Below are positions 23,743 through 33,885 of a DNA stretch of 64,000 nt, one piece after another. A program made the position numbers and the translations under genes. The stretch's first letter is position 1. Every line of letters begins with the position of its first letter. The stretch lies in assembly GCA_902805475.1 (NCBI GenBank), contig CADCSX010000003.1, positions 372,001-436,000 on the forward strand, written 5' to 3'. The notes under the pieces were generated by a model. It did not search any database. It saw nothing but the letters and a program-made list of their open reading frames with translations, and was not told where the DNA came from. The stretch comes from Entonaema liquescens. Lineage: Eukaryota; Ascomycota; Sordariomycetes; Xylariales; Xylariaceae.

Positions 23743-25390
23743 ACCTTTTAAGCAGGTTACTATATCTACTAATTAGATAACGAGGACTATGCTGCCAATC
23801 TCACTTATTTGGCTTGGCACTCTGCCGATTACTACTACCTTGAATTAGCCAAAGGGGCTAATACGAGAAGACTACGATATCCCCCGAGAAACTCGGTATC
23901 GCTGTGCTAGCCCTCGGTAGAGTCGCCAATCCTATTCCGAACAAAAAACCTATCTCATGAAGGCCGCGGACATGATAGATCCTTGGTATCGGGAAGTTAT
24001 TTATTCGTTCATCAGAGTACGCCCTAGAGCGTTGCAGTAGGGTAACTATTCTGAGGCTTTTGGCGCAGACAGACCTCGGACTCGGGAATCTCTGGAATTA
24101 CGTGGTAGCCAAAACCGAGAAAACGATTACGTTCTAATTGGTTGCTTATACCCTGCGGTACTTTTTGAAGTTTTAATCTTTGATACGGACTTGGCGACAA
24201 TATGATGCGTTCCGGATATCTAATCTTAGCCCCTAACGATCAAGAGTTCGCAGTCGCATAGCCGAGGGACGACCTAAAACTTATTTAAACTCGGCTCCAT
24301 TATTCAACTATTGGAAGCTCCCACGAATTCATGGACACTGCTCGAATCAGATCATCTCAATAACAGCTCCAAGCCGAATATATCCTCCGACCATACGTGT
24401 ATGGGGCTTATTATATCAGGCCCAGATTTAGGGATCACTTAACGAACGTTAGCGACTACCCAAATGTTGTACAAGCTATCGAAGAGCTGTAAGAAAGCGG
24501 AGCATTAGTTGATTAGCTATACGGCATCTATGGTCTAAGACACTCAAAGCTGTTCCCGAGATGTCCAAACACCTTAGCGACTCGAGAAAGCCGATAGGGA
24601 TGCTTGAAAGAGGTGGCTCGATCGAAGATGCAGGTTCCGCGGGTTGTCCGAAAGAATCCTTCGGGTAATATCAATGCATATACCTACCTAAGGTATCTAG
24701 TGCATGTCCTATGTGGAGTGAGGGTTGAAGGATAAGGTACATAGGGTGGATTGGCTTTCAATTGTCATTGAAGATTGCTCCCATAGCGAGGTACGTAATC
24801 ACGACGATAGTTTTAAGTTGAATTTATCCCCGTTTTTAAGAGAAGAAGCCTACTGTTTGAAACACAGCAAGCTTATTAACTTTACTAGCTTTTGTTGACA
24901 CTTTACGGGGTAATGCATTTGACTTGAAGTGTGTTGGGGTGTGATCTTGATAGGTAACGTGGAGGAGTAACATTGAGTTGAACGCTTCATTTTCGTAAAC
25001 ATGATGGCCCCACCTCTTAATAAATAATGTTATATGATGAAATATATACTTGGCTTCCATTACCTAGTTCTGATATAGCTAAATAAAAGAATATAAAATC
25101 AAACAAATATTACACGTAGTACAATAAGGACCTTGAATAGTCTCATATTAAGTACCTAAGTACCTCATAAGTATACCTAGGTAAGTAAAGCTAGTTAGGT
25201 AAGATGTATATATGTACCGATGTACCTTTCCATTCTAGAAGGAAGATTCTGCCCATTTTCCCCGCCAAAACTTTTTGAGAGCCCCACTCTGCCCACCATA
25301 CCACCACGAATTTCACAAGATGAAATCGCAACCCCACCATCTTCCAAATTCGTGACATAATTCGCGATAGAGATATACATCCGCGAAAAG
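23743..25390. other. Intergenic region, 1.6 kb
   Basis: Spacer between the regulator and NOB1. Around 24330-24720 one forward frame is protein-like between several stops, possibly a degraded coding remnant, but I cannot identify it. The NOB1 promoter has a cluster of AGTACCT/CCTAGGTA motifs at 25150-25230. Confidence 0.4.
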
Positions 25391-26791
25391 ATGGCAACAG
25401 AAGAGGTTCAACAAGCGGTGGAAGCCGTAAAGACAGAAAATACATCAGCAGTCCCAACATATACAGAAGCTTCACCCTCAAAACCTATTCATTCACTCGT
25501 CATCGATACCGGCCCTCTGATTAAGAACGATCCTCCCGTGAGCACCCTAATTGCACAAGCTCATGAGTTATACACGCTTCCCTCGGTGATTTCTGAAATT
25601 CGAGATGCGGCAACAAGATCGCGTGTTGAAACAACCTTACTTCCCTTTATAAAACTGCGCAGTCCCCGTCCCGAGAGCGTCAAATTCGTTACCGACTTTG
25701 CGCGACGAACAGGCGACCTCGAGGTTCTCAGCAGACCCGATTTACACCTAATCGCATTGACATATGAATTAGAGTGCGAAAGGAATGGTGGCGATTGGAG
25801 ATTAAGGAAAACTCCCGGGCAGAAAGGTCTAAACGGAAAGGCGCCTACGCAAAAGAAAGAAAGTGACGCTACAGAACAAAACGATGGCGCGAATGGTGAA
25901 GATAACAAGAAGGAAGAGGTTGTCAGTCAAGCTGAAGAAGGTCAGACACAATTAGAAGCTGAGAAAGTGGACGAGAATTCAAACGGCGAATCCGAGACAC
26001 AAGAGCAGCCAACCATTCAGCAAGAGACAGTCACACAAGCCCTCGATTCTCTCAGCTTAGGACCGTCTGCTTTGCCTGTGGTTGATACCATACCAGACAA
26101 CGCCACAACTTCAGAAGTAAACCCCACCGAACAGCAAGAAGAGGATGAAGATGACGACGAAGAAGGATGGATCACACCATCAAACCTCAAGAAACAGCAA
26201 GCCAAAGACCAGCTCTCAGCACCAGAGCAGCCGATCCAGAAGTTCTTGCAAGTAGCACTCCTTACATCAGATTATGCGATGCAAAACGTAGCGCTACGGG
26301 TGAACCTAAATCTGGTATCGCCTAGCTTGGCGCGCATCACGCGCGTTAAGACGTGGGTGCTACGATGTCACGGCTGCTTCGCTATTAGTCGGGATATGGG
26401 GAAACAGTTCTGCCCACGATGCGGACAACCCACCTTAACACGTGTGAGTTGCTCGACAAATACAGCGGGAGAGTTCACAGTGCATCTCAAGCGCAACTTC
26501 CAGTGGAACAACCGTGGCAACGTGTACAGCGTACCGAAGCCGGTGCACGGCTCCGCGAACGGAAAGGCGCGTGGCCCCGGAGGTGGCAAGGGAGGCTGGG
26601 GAAGAGAGCTTATCTTTGCCGAGGACCAGAAGGAATATCTTAAGAGGTCTACTGAGCAAAAGAAAACAAAGCAGAGGGACATCATGGATGAGGATTATCT
26701 ACCAAGCATCTTGACGGGAGATAGGAGTGGAGGAGCTCCCGGCAGGATACGTGTTGGTGCGGGGAGAAATGTGAATTCGCGGAAGAGATAA
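25391..26791 (+). CDS. NOB1: 20S pre-rRNA D-site endonuclease NOB1
   Basis: Single exon of 466 codons. The N-terminal PIN domain starts with SLVIDTGPLIK, where the Asp is a catalytic metal ligand, and continues through LPSVISEIRD, FVTDFARRTGD and SRPDLHLIALTYELE. A long acidic disordered middle (about residues 140-260) is followed by GWITPSNLKK and a zinc ribbon of two CxxC pairs (CHGC and CPRC). The C-terminus has NRGNVYSVPKPVHG, typical of NOB1. The enzyme cuts 20S pre-rRNA at site D to make the mature 18S 3' end in cytoplasmic pre-40S particles. Length and domain order are normal and the frame is intact. NOP10, another ribosome-biogenesis gene, lies just downstream on the opposite strand. 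Confidence 0.97.
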   Translation: MATEEVQQAVEAVKTENTSAVPTYTEASPSKPIHSLVIDTGPLIKNDPPVSTLIAQAHELYTLPSVISEIRDAATRSRVETTLLPFIKLRSPRPESVKFVTDFARRTGDLEVLSRPDLHLIALTYELECERNGGDWRLRKTPGQKGLNGKAPTQKKESDATEQNDGANGEDNKKEEVVSQAEEGQTQLEAEKVDENSNGESETQEQPTIQQETVTQALDSLSLGPSALPVVDTIPDNATTSEVNPTEQQEEDEDDDEEGWITPSNLKKQQAKDQLSAPEQPIQKFLQVALLTSDYAMQNVALRVNLNLVSPSLARITRVKTWVLRCHGCFAISRDMGKQFCPRCGQPTLTRVSCSTNTAGEFTVHLKRNFQWNNRGNVYSVPKPVHGSANGKARGPGGGKGGWGRELIFAEDQKEYLKRSTEQKKTKQRDIMDEDYLPSILTGDRSGGAPGRIRVGAGRNVNSRKR

Positions 26792-26958
26792 ATAGAAGTG
26801 GATTATCGTAAGGGTATCCGGTGTTATGGGGGCTCGGTATTCAAAACGGGTTAAATGGTATGGCATGATATGGATTATGTACTTCGAAAGTTCACCTTAG
26901 AGCAAGCAAGAAACAAGTTCATTAAAGCAAGGTTTCTTAACTATCGTACCTGGTGCTC

Positions 26959-27336
26959 TTATATTCCCACCGGAATAGATTGAGCCCACGGGTCACCTGT
27001 TCGTTCAGAAACTAAATACCCATCAAATACAAAAATAGCCTGAGATTCCGTAGTGCGAGCACCAACAGGTATAATAGAATTTGCAAAGCCTACCACCCGT
27101 ACACAAAATGGCATCAAGTAGATGGCTTGTCGTGGGTAGTCCATAATCCCGAAAGCCGATTGTCTTTCTTCCTGAATCGCACGCCATGAACGCCAGTCCA
27201 ATACAGGACTATATTTGCAACATTTAATAGCCGAACCAAATATTTGGGATCTCAGTTTGCCGGTTTTGATATCTTATCCGTATCACTTTTGGGAGTGAAT
27301 AGTGCTTCACCGCGAGTTCTCAGCGACCTTGTTCTC
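26959..27336 (-). pseudogene. Unidentified conserved-looking gene fragment with a frame break
   Basis: On the minus strand, a coding-like frame runs from about 27273 to a stop at 26959. It contains GKLRSQIFGSAIKCC, DWRSWRAIQEERQSAFGIMD and PVGARTTESQAIFVFDG. It has no ATG at its head. Just upstream, in a frame offset by one base, 27336-27285 reads RSLRTRGEALFTPKSD and stops soon after. One extra base near 27284 would fuse the two into a single run. I cannot name the family, and no start codon is evident. The upstream piece overlaps the last exon of NOP10 in another frame. It may be a real small gene with a missed 5' exon, a pseudogene, or chance; amino-acid composition (Trp, Cys, few low-complexity runs) favours coding origin. 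Confidence 0.35.
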
Positions 27337-27604
27337 TGTAATTGAAGTAACGTTAGTACATTTATTCTGTGCTGATACCTATCTTAAGTACGTAGATCAT
27401 ATTGTCCATTTATAGAGAGTAAGACTTACTCTGCTGCGTCAATAGCAGGCCGAAGCGCCTCTTGAGGGTGACGCGCTGGCGCGACCACTTGTCGTCGGGA
27501 GAGAATCGTGCCGGGTGCGCCGACTTGGTAACCTCGCCGTGCAGGACCTTCTTCAGGGTGTAGATGCGCTTGCCGCTCTCGTCCATGGTATACATAAGAT
27601 GCAT
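27307..27604 (-). CDS. NOP10: H/ACA ribonucleoprotein subunit NOP10
   Basis: Two exons on the minus strand, 27604-27430 and 27335-27307, give 67 residues. The protein starts MHLMYTMDESGKRIYTLKK and contains TKSAHPARFSPDDKWSRQR and LKRRFGLLLTQ, which identify NOP10. It is a core subunit of H/ACA snoRNPs that guide rRNA pseudouridylation and process pre-rRNA, and also bind telomerase RNA in some species. The intron (GTAAGT...TTACAG, 94 nt) adds a short tail KNKVAENSR; an acceptor two bases later would end it KQGR. The frame is open for another 37 codons upstream of the chosen ATG, to 27715, but the MHLMY start matches the family. Small size is normal. Confidence 0.95.
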
Positions 27605-27909
27605 CTTGACGGTTGTGTGCTTTCGTTCCTTTTCTCTTTTCACAGCTTTGCTTGGTCTTTTCTGGCCTTTGAATAGATTTTCGAGATCGCTTGCGCTTTC
27701 GACAAATTGTAGCAAGATATTCGAGACGGCTGAGGTCGTTCGAGAGCTACACCAGACTTTTGTCGATGTGTTGGGAACACTATTATTCGGTGCGGTCGTC
27801 GTGTTTGGGGATTTGATGGAGAAAGTTGAGAAGCTCCGAAATTATTTTTTTCCAACCTTCAATTGTTGCATGGGTTAAAGTGGAACTGTATCTTGTGTCG
27901 GACCTTATC

Positions 27910-27945
27910 GATAGCGCAGATAGTGCAGATAGCGCAGATAGCGCA
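27910..27945. repeat. 9-bp tandem repeat, four copies
   Basis: Four head-to-tail copies of GATAGCGCA, with one C-to-T change in the second copy. The unit length is a multiple of three, but there is no gene around it. Confidence 0.85.
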
Positions 27946-28162
27946 AATATCCGGCCGAGGTACCAACTCATTCCCCAAGCCCTGAACAACATCCAAGTTA
28001 CATATATTCTATCCTTCCCCAACCTTTAAAGTCACCTGCGCTTTGGTGTTAAAGCTTTTCAAATGTTGGTTCCATGTGTTAGACTATTGAGCAACGGATG
28101 CCTTGAGTAAGTTAACTAACGGGCCATGTTGAAACTGACCCATTATCCCTCAGAGTTTAAAA

Positions 28163-28192
28163 TTTGCTATGCGATGATTTGCTATGCGATGG
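28163..28192. repeat. 15-bp tandem duplication
   Basis: Two copies of TTTGCTATGCGATGR followed by a partial third TTTGCTC. Located in the SEC11 promoter region. Confidence 0.8.
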
Positions 28193-28441
28193 TTTGCTCT
28201 TAAAAACAGCCAATTGGCCAATGGGTAAGCTGACTGGATACTCCTGGAGGTAGAAGTCTTACAATAGTAGCCAAGCAAACAATTCGAGTGATTAGGCTTA
28301 TAATAAGCCGTCCTTGGTAATGCTGACATAGTATTGAGCATTTATACATATACTATCATCTCCAGATGTAAAGGGACTTGTCAAATACTCGCTCAGGTGA
28401 TTCCAGATCCATCCTTCAAGATACTTACTGGAATAATCATC

Positions 28442-29021
28442 ATGAGAAACTTGCTTCAGCATCTCCTACCGCTCTTACAAGTAGCAGGCACACTTTTCAT
28501 GCTATGGAAAGGATTATCAATCTCCACCAACTCACCCTGTCCTATCCACGTCGTCGTGTCGGATTCGATGGCGCCAGCCTTCAAACGTGGTGATATCATT
28601 TTCATATCGAACTTAGAACACGAAATCCAGATAGGAGACGTTCCTGTCATATGGTTTTCCAAGGCTCCCTTGCCAATGGTTCATAGAGCAATCAAGATCA
28701 TATGGGGAACAAGACAAGGAAGTAATGAAACCGAGTAAGATAACCCTTAACCGCCTATCTCTCGGCCTCACTTCCGCTAGTGACAGTCGCTAAATCGCTG
28801 TATATCGTAGGCAATTTATTCTAACCAAGGGTGACAATAATGAGATGGATGATGTTGCACTGTACCCCGGCAATCGAAAGTACGCCTATAGGGATGAGAT
28901 TATCGGCGTTGTCAGAGGCTACGTACCCTGCTTAGGTTGGATAACTATATTCTTGAACGAAATGCCATACTTGAAGGCTGGGCTTCTCGCCGGTTTATCA
29001 TTTATTAGTGTTCTCACATAG
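28442..29021 (+). CDS. SEC11: Signal peptidase complex catalytic subunit SEC11
   Basis: Two exons, 28442-28734 and 28811-29021, give 167 residues, the same length as the yeast protein. An N-terminal membrane anchor (about residues 8-28) precedes VVVSDSMAPAFKRGD with the catalytic Ser42; MVHRAI carries His81; LTKGDNNEMDD carries the Asp region near 106-112. The protein cleaves signal peptides on the lumenal side of the ER. The intron is GTAAGA...ATCGTAG. The frame is open upstream to 28334, but the MRNLLQ start matches the family. The 3' end faces the MBOAT gene, 85 bp away across a poly-C tract. Confidence 0.95.
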
Positions 29022-29084
29022 ATGGGTTAGTTAAGAGATAGCAAATACAAACGGGAAATCTAGACATTGGGCCGCAACATACCG

Positions 29085-29096
29085 CCCCCCCCCCCC
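29085..29096. repeat. Poly-C tract (12 C)
   Basis: A run of 12 C between the convergent SEC11 and MBOAT stop codons. A homopolymer of this length is prone to miscounting. Confidence 0.9.
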
Positions 29097-29106
29097 ATCA
29101 TAAACC

Positions 29107-30276
29107 TCATCTCATTATCGAAGCTAGCAATAAGGCATGTATCTTTGGATACACAAGTCGCGGAGTTGACCATATGAAGAACGCCCAAACCCAAAGAAAC
29201 CCAAGCAACTTCACCATCACACGCAATGATCTGCCTTCAACCCCTATCCACCGCAGCAAATATGCTTGCTGCTTAAGTGACCAACATTTCGAAATAATTA
29301 CCTCGAAGCACACGACCAAAAAGTTATACCAGAAGAACAAAACGTCTCTTTCTAGAGCAGAATCCCCTATTCTCCACCCCACGATAGCATGCGCGACGCC
29401 CGACATGGTAAAGATGGAAAAGGCAACTAATACTTTCTTCACTGAGGACGGTAACCAGGAAAGTGCCTTCTGGTTTACAATGGCACGAGTCCAAACTCCT
29501 GCTGAAGCGAAAAGTCTATGCCAGAATCTCCCCCAGAAGCGTCTCAAAGTGTAAGCTTCAAAGGGACTACCGAAAAGGGGTGGCCACTCCTGAGGTTCGT
29601 CAACGCGAAGAATGGTAACAAATAGGATCCCCATTATTGCATGGCTAATCTCGAGTTGAGAAATAGAGTCAAATATCCAGACTGTAGATATGAATCCTCG
29701 GATACCAAGATCATGGAGCGATACAGTGCCCTGAATAAAACGTCTGATAATGTGTTCGCGAGCCGGTGAGAAGTCGCGCAGTGTACACGCCGCAAATATA
29801 GGGGTCATTGCGAAATCGAGGCCTATCTTCAATGCGACGAGGACTGCTACCTTTAAGAGGCGGTATAATGTAAACCGCGTAAGTATAGCGTTCGAAACCC
29901 GTGTGCCCTGTGAAGATGTCCTCAACTTGATCGCAAGCCTCCGTGGATTGTTGTAAATCTTGTAGGCTGTTGCCAGATTCCAATTAAGGGCCCCGTCTGC
30001 TCCGATCTCAACTTTTAGAGGTTCCTGTCGTGTATGAAATACCAATGGGCTGCAAAGGAAAGTGATTATCACCAACATCCCGAACTGATAGCTGAACCCT
30101 GGAATCCAGTCAAGCTGGCTGATATCTTGCATCGATGCTGCTAGTAGAGCCCATATGAGGGGTAGAACAGCATCGCGACGGTTCGCTGGGAAATAGAGAC
30201 CTGTGAACATGAATGATACAGCAGAGCCGTATAGAATCAGTGGTTGGGTGGCTATTGCGACTAAAAATGAAGCCAT
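29107..30276 (-). CDS. MBOAT/wax-synthase-like membrane O-acyltransferase
   Basis: Single exon of 389 codons on the minus strand. There are about eight hydrophobic helices. The block EWPPLFGSPFEAYTLRRFWGRFWHRL and the later SGVAHAIVGW, with the family His, place it in the wax-synthase-like MBOAT group (MBOAT_2). Fungal members transfer acyl, often acetyl, groups to hydroxyls of lipids or secondary metabolites in the ER membrane. The substrate cannot be inferred, since no polyketide or terpene synthase lies in the window. The start is the first ATG of the hydrophobic N-terminus. The gene is intact and of normal length. Its neighbours are SEC11 (convergent) and the secreted-protein pair. Confidence 0.88.
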   Translation of the reverse strand: MASFLVAIATQPLILYGSAVSFMFTGLYFPANRRDAVLPLIWALLAASMQDISQLDWIPGFSYQFGMLVIITFLCSPLVFHTRQEPLKVEIGADGALNWNLATAYKIYNNPRRLAIKLRTSSQGTRVSNAILTRFTLYRLLKVAVLVALKIGLDFAMTPIFAACTLRDFSPAREHIIRRFIQGTVSLHDLGIRGFISTVWIFDSISQLEISHAIMGILFVTILRVDEPQEWPPLFGSPFEAYTLRRFWGRFWHRLFASAGVWTRAIVNQKALSWLPSSVKKVLVAFSIFTMSGVAHAIVGWRIGDSALERDVLFFWYNFLVVCFEVIISKCWSLKQQAYLLRWIGVEGRSLRVMVKLLGFLWVWAFFIWSTPRLVYPKIHALLLASIMR

Positions 30277-31865
30277 AGTGAAGATACCGATGACCGCGAT
30301 GCTTTTGCTTAGGGGCTATTCAGTGTTGCACAATACAGATATCACATAGGGAGAACGTGGAGAAGTTCTCAGAAGTCAAGTCCTCCAGCTTTAGACTGCC
30401 CATAATGTGAAGATGAAATCCAACACCACTACACTCACCCACCATCATAGCCACTGCAGCTGACTACTCATGGACTCCCTGTCATCCTCGCGATAGTGCC
30501 AGGACTCTCATCGAGCGTGATGTGCTTAGAGTATGAGGCTTATGACTGTATATCTCAATAGGCTATTAGAAGAAAGGGGGTATCGACAACAGGGTTGTTC
30601 TACTATCCTACAAGTATATACTATTTCACAAATTGAGTATAGCGTTATGACTGCCGAGATTTATATCTTACATAAGTTGCTGATTCTGGTAATTGGACAT
30701 GTAAGTAAGTTGACGGTACCCAATCGCCGTTTTTCTTCCATAATACAGGACCGTACGCCGTCAAATCATATTACCTAATGGCGGCCTCCAGAGCTAACAT
30801 GACCTTGTACAGCGATAGATCTAAAAGAGTAAGGGCTGTCTGTAATGTATGAGATGGCTAAGCATATATATCCCTACACATTCTGGAGAGATCGAATTGA
30901 CCAATTATATTACTTTACTACTGCCATAATATAGACATGCTCAAGCGAAGAGCAATACGGTTAAAGAAGGTATTAGGGTTAGAGAAAGTAGAAAGCCTAG
31001 ACTACGGATACAAGTTGTGAAAGCAGATTCAAGCCATCTCGAGACATTCCAAATGTAGCTAATTATAATCTATTTACATAGGTTTATATTCAGGACTCAG
31101 TCGCTGGCTTCGAGTGATCATGACTAGTCCGATTGACTAATCGCCAAGACTTCGACCTGGAAAGGCCGGGCTAGAGCATCGCGATGTCTGATGCTTGGCG
31201 TCTTACTCCTGACAAGCTCAACAAGCATTTGCACCAAGTAGTTAGTCGAGATGGTTTTCCTTGGCGCCTATCGGCTCATGAGACGGCACTCTCAACTTCG
31301 TTTTTCATCCTCTTTTGGCCACGGTCACAACTCACTTCACTATGACCGCTTACCACCAATAAGAGTAAAGGGGTGTTCTGTGTGATCAGTCTCCATGCCG
31401 CGAGGCTAGGGGACATGCTTAGCATAGCACCTTACGATGACACACCATCTCGTGACGCCATTCTAACTGGACTTTTTACTAGCATCGACTGCGTATTTGC
31501 GATAGAGGTGATCGAGACTTGAGTGCGAACAGGGGTTTCCTAAAAATAAGAAGTTGACATCTAAGTTTCAGTCAGCAAAGTAGCATCAAGGGTATCGTTC
31601 TAGAAGCAAGAGATGAGGTCGTGAGAAACATTTGATGGTATGGGAGGATATTCTTTGCTATGGAGTGGCTTCATCAGATGAATGCAGTGTTAGTCTACAG
31701 ATAACTTGTGTATAAATATAAGAATCCATTCAACCCAGAAGAACAGAAAAAAAGCAGACATCGACATCTCGGTCTCAAAATCAAGATACCTCAGTCACAT
31801 ACCTCCCAATAATTCTCACGTTGCTTTCGTAGTAGACGTCTCTTCACTTCTTCTAATATCTCAAG
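30277..31865. other. Divergent intergenic region, 1.6 kb
   Basis: Spacer between the MBOAT gene (minus) and the small secreted protein gene (plus). No gene is supported. A good TATA box lies at its right end. Confidence 0.4.
31710..31719 (+). promoter_or_regulatory. TATA box of small secreted protein gene
   Basis: GTATAAATAT, about 147 bp upstream of the ATG at 31866, followed by a C/A-rich leader typical of highly expressed fungal genes. Confidence 0.5.
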
Positions 31866-32427
31866 ATGCGCTACCAAGCTGCTGCCACCACAGCAATTGT
31901 TGCGGGCTTCACCTTACTCCAGACCTGCCCTGCCCCTGTCTGGCACCTGGTGCCTGCCATCGCCGGTATCGTCGTCCAAGTCCTTGAGATCATCGTCAAG
32001 GAGATCGAGAAGCAAGATTTTGCTGGCGAGGAGGAATTCGCCGTCGAAGCCAAAGTCAAGCTTAACAATGAGCTCTACAGCCGAGGAAAATACTGCATGG
32101 ATGTCCCCAAGGGCGTCCCTGAGAACGTTATTGAGAACTGCTGCAACTCATTAAGGGGTGCTCACATTAAGGTTACTGGAGAGAACCCCAAGTCCGGTAA
32201 GCGAACTCTTTACTGGATGAGGAAAAATCATTTAAACTAATTATTATCGTCCTACAGGCATCAAGATCACGGGTATTCCTTACCCATGCATTTCTGCTGC
32301 TCCCTGGTTCGATGGAGTTGGATCCGTCCCGTTCGCTTGTGCTGATGACTGCTTGCAGTACGCAGATCTAACCAACGACGAATACACGCAGGTCCGCAAG
32401 GCTTTCTTGAACAAGGCTCACAAATAA
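31866..32427 (+). CDS. Small secreted cysteine-containing protein
   Basis: Two exons, 31866-32196 and 32258-32427, encode 166 residues. The N-terminus (MRYQAAATTAIVAGFTLLQT) is a plausible signal peptide, although hydrophobicity continues to about residue 45, so an uncleaved anchor or prosegment is possible. The remainder has six cysteines (one in KYCMD, two in NCCNS, and the three after the intron in PYPCIS, FACAD and DDCLQ), enough for three disulphides. A TATA box and C-rich leader suggest strong expression. The intron is GTAAGC...CCTACAG, 61 nt. I do not recognise a family; it could be an effector-like or cell-surface protein. Another small secreted protein gene follows 570 bp downstream on the same strand. 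Confidence 0.78.
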
Positions 32428-32997
32428 GAAAGCGATCTCGTCGTAGAAAAGGAAATAACATGTCAACATTACCTCACGAGATCAGAGGCAGGGGATGTTG
32501 AAGAATTGATGAGGGGGCAACAATTTACTATGTCGACTTCTTTTGTATCCTGTCGTTTAGATATTATGAATAGTTCCCTGCAAATATAAACTTTTCTTGG
32601 CCCAGACAAATAAGCCTCCGTATGCTGGATTCGCATGATTGACTGAGGATATGAAATCGATGAGTTGCGGGTGTCTAAGTATAGCTGTGTTACATAAGAA
32701 GCATCATTAATCCGCAGTGCATTATTAATGGTAGAAGGTTGGGGAAGGTGTAAATCGTTAGGTACCTAATCAAAGATGTAGAAGACCGAAACTTGCAGGT
32801 TGAATAACCTTGAAAGTACCTAAAGCTTTGCATTGAAGTTGTCGTGAACCAATAATAGTCTATGACGTTGTTGTTGCGAAGGCCAAGAATAATTACCTAA
32901 GTCACTTTTCAGCAACTCAATTCCTAAAAACCATTCAACTTCAAAACCATTTGCGTCTTATTATTGATTTATTATTTCTATTATCGCACATTTTACT
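32428..32997. other. Spacer between two small secreted protein genes
   Basis: About 570 bp with a perfect 12-bp palindrome TTAGGTACCTAA at 32758-32769. No gene seen. Confidence 0.5.
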
Positions 32998-33559
32998 ATG
33001 TATATCCCTTCGGCGCAAAGTGTTCTTACAGCTGGACTAGCTCTGACCGGCAGTCTCAGAGAGCGTACGGCTACCATCTAATTTTCGCTTGTCGCCCAGG
33101 CCCTTTTTACTACATAAAACACCTACTTTAGTGCCTTTGCTAACAAGTTTCAAAAATCCAGCACGTACCATAGCTAAAGGTTCAGTAATGGACTATGCAG
33201 TCGAGAAGTGCAAAGACTCCGAAGGCAATACGAGGTGCTCGAAACCGTTTCTCGTCACTAAGTCAACATGCTACCAGCTAGAGTGGCACACAGAAGGAAC
33301 CCTCACACACACTACTGCTGAAGTTCGCGATGTCAAGTCTAGCGAGCTGGTATTCTATCGCGATACCAACGGCGACTGGACGCCGGAAAAGGGAGAGGTA
33401 AGTAATATTTCATGAACGACTGCATCGAGGGTGCATATTGAAGATTCGGATGCTAATGATGTTTGGCGACGCGCGTAGCTGGTATACCTCGATTTTAAAC
33501 CAAAGATTCCGGCAACAGGAAATCAAACTGTGGATTATGTGGTCAGAACTTGTGAATAA
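32998..33559 (+). CDS. Small secreted four-cysteine protein
   Basis: Proposed exons 32998-33064, 33162-33397 and 33479-33559 give 127 residues in phase. The first exon encodes a short hydrophobic signal-like stretch (SVLTAGLALTGS). The second carries VMDYAVEKCKDSEGNTRC and STCYQLEWH; the third ends VDYVVRTCE. Four cysteines in the mature part could form two disulphides. The first intron (GTACGG...ATCCAG, 97 nt) is my best reconstruction, supported by a CTAAC branch site 20 nt before the acceptor but with a weak donor; the second (GTAAGT...GCGTAG) is clear. The family is unknown; the size, signal peptide and cysteine pattern resemble fungal small secreted proteins. It is next to another of the same kind, but the two sequences are not obviously related. 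Confidence 0.6.
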
Positions 33560-33885
33560 ATGGGCGTATATGGATGGTAAAGCATGGAAAATAGGAGGGC
33601 TTTGTATAATTCATCAAAATTATACGAACTGCAATCTGTATTAATAAGAATAACCAACAATAAATCAAATGAACACCGGATTTATCATCATATAGTGTTC
33701 ATGCTACTATCGGAATAGGGGCCAGATGGTACACCGGCTCGTGGCTGTGGTATGTCTGAGGTATCTCTGCACGGCCATGTACGGTACGCTAGGTATCACC
33801 GAAATTATATAAAGACTGTTTCCCAATATACACATTTCTCTCTTCTTTAAAAAGTTTCCTTTTTAATCTCTCCTCCCACCTCAAT
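33560..33885. promoter_or_regulatory. Spacer with TATA box before F-box-like gene
   Basis: A TATATAAAG at 33806-33814 lies about 72 bp upstream of the F-box-like ATG. A pyrimidine-rich leader follows. No gene otherwise. Confidence 0.4.

Larger units (their letters stand above)
27605..28441. other. Intergenic region between NOP10 and SEC11 promoters
   Basis: About 840 bp between divergent genes. It carries a 9-bp tandem repeat and a 15-bp duplication, listed separately. No additional gene is supported. Confidence 0.45.

Noticed and set aside
24330..24720. Protein-like segment interrupted by stops, perhaps a transposon remnant
   Set aside because: No recognisable transposase, reverse transcriptase or terminal repeats could be identified.
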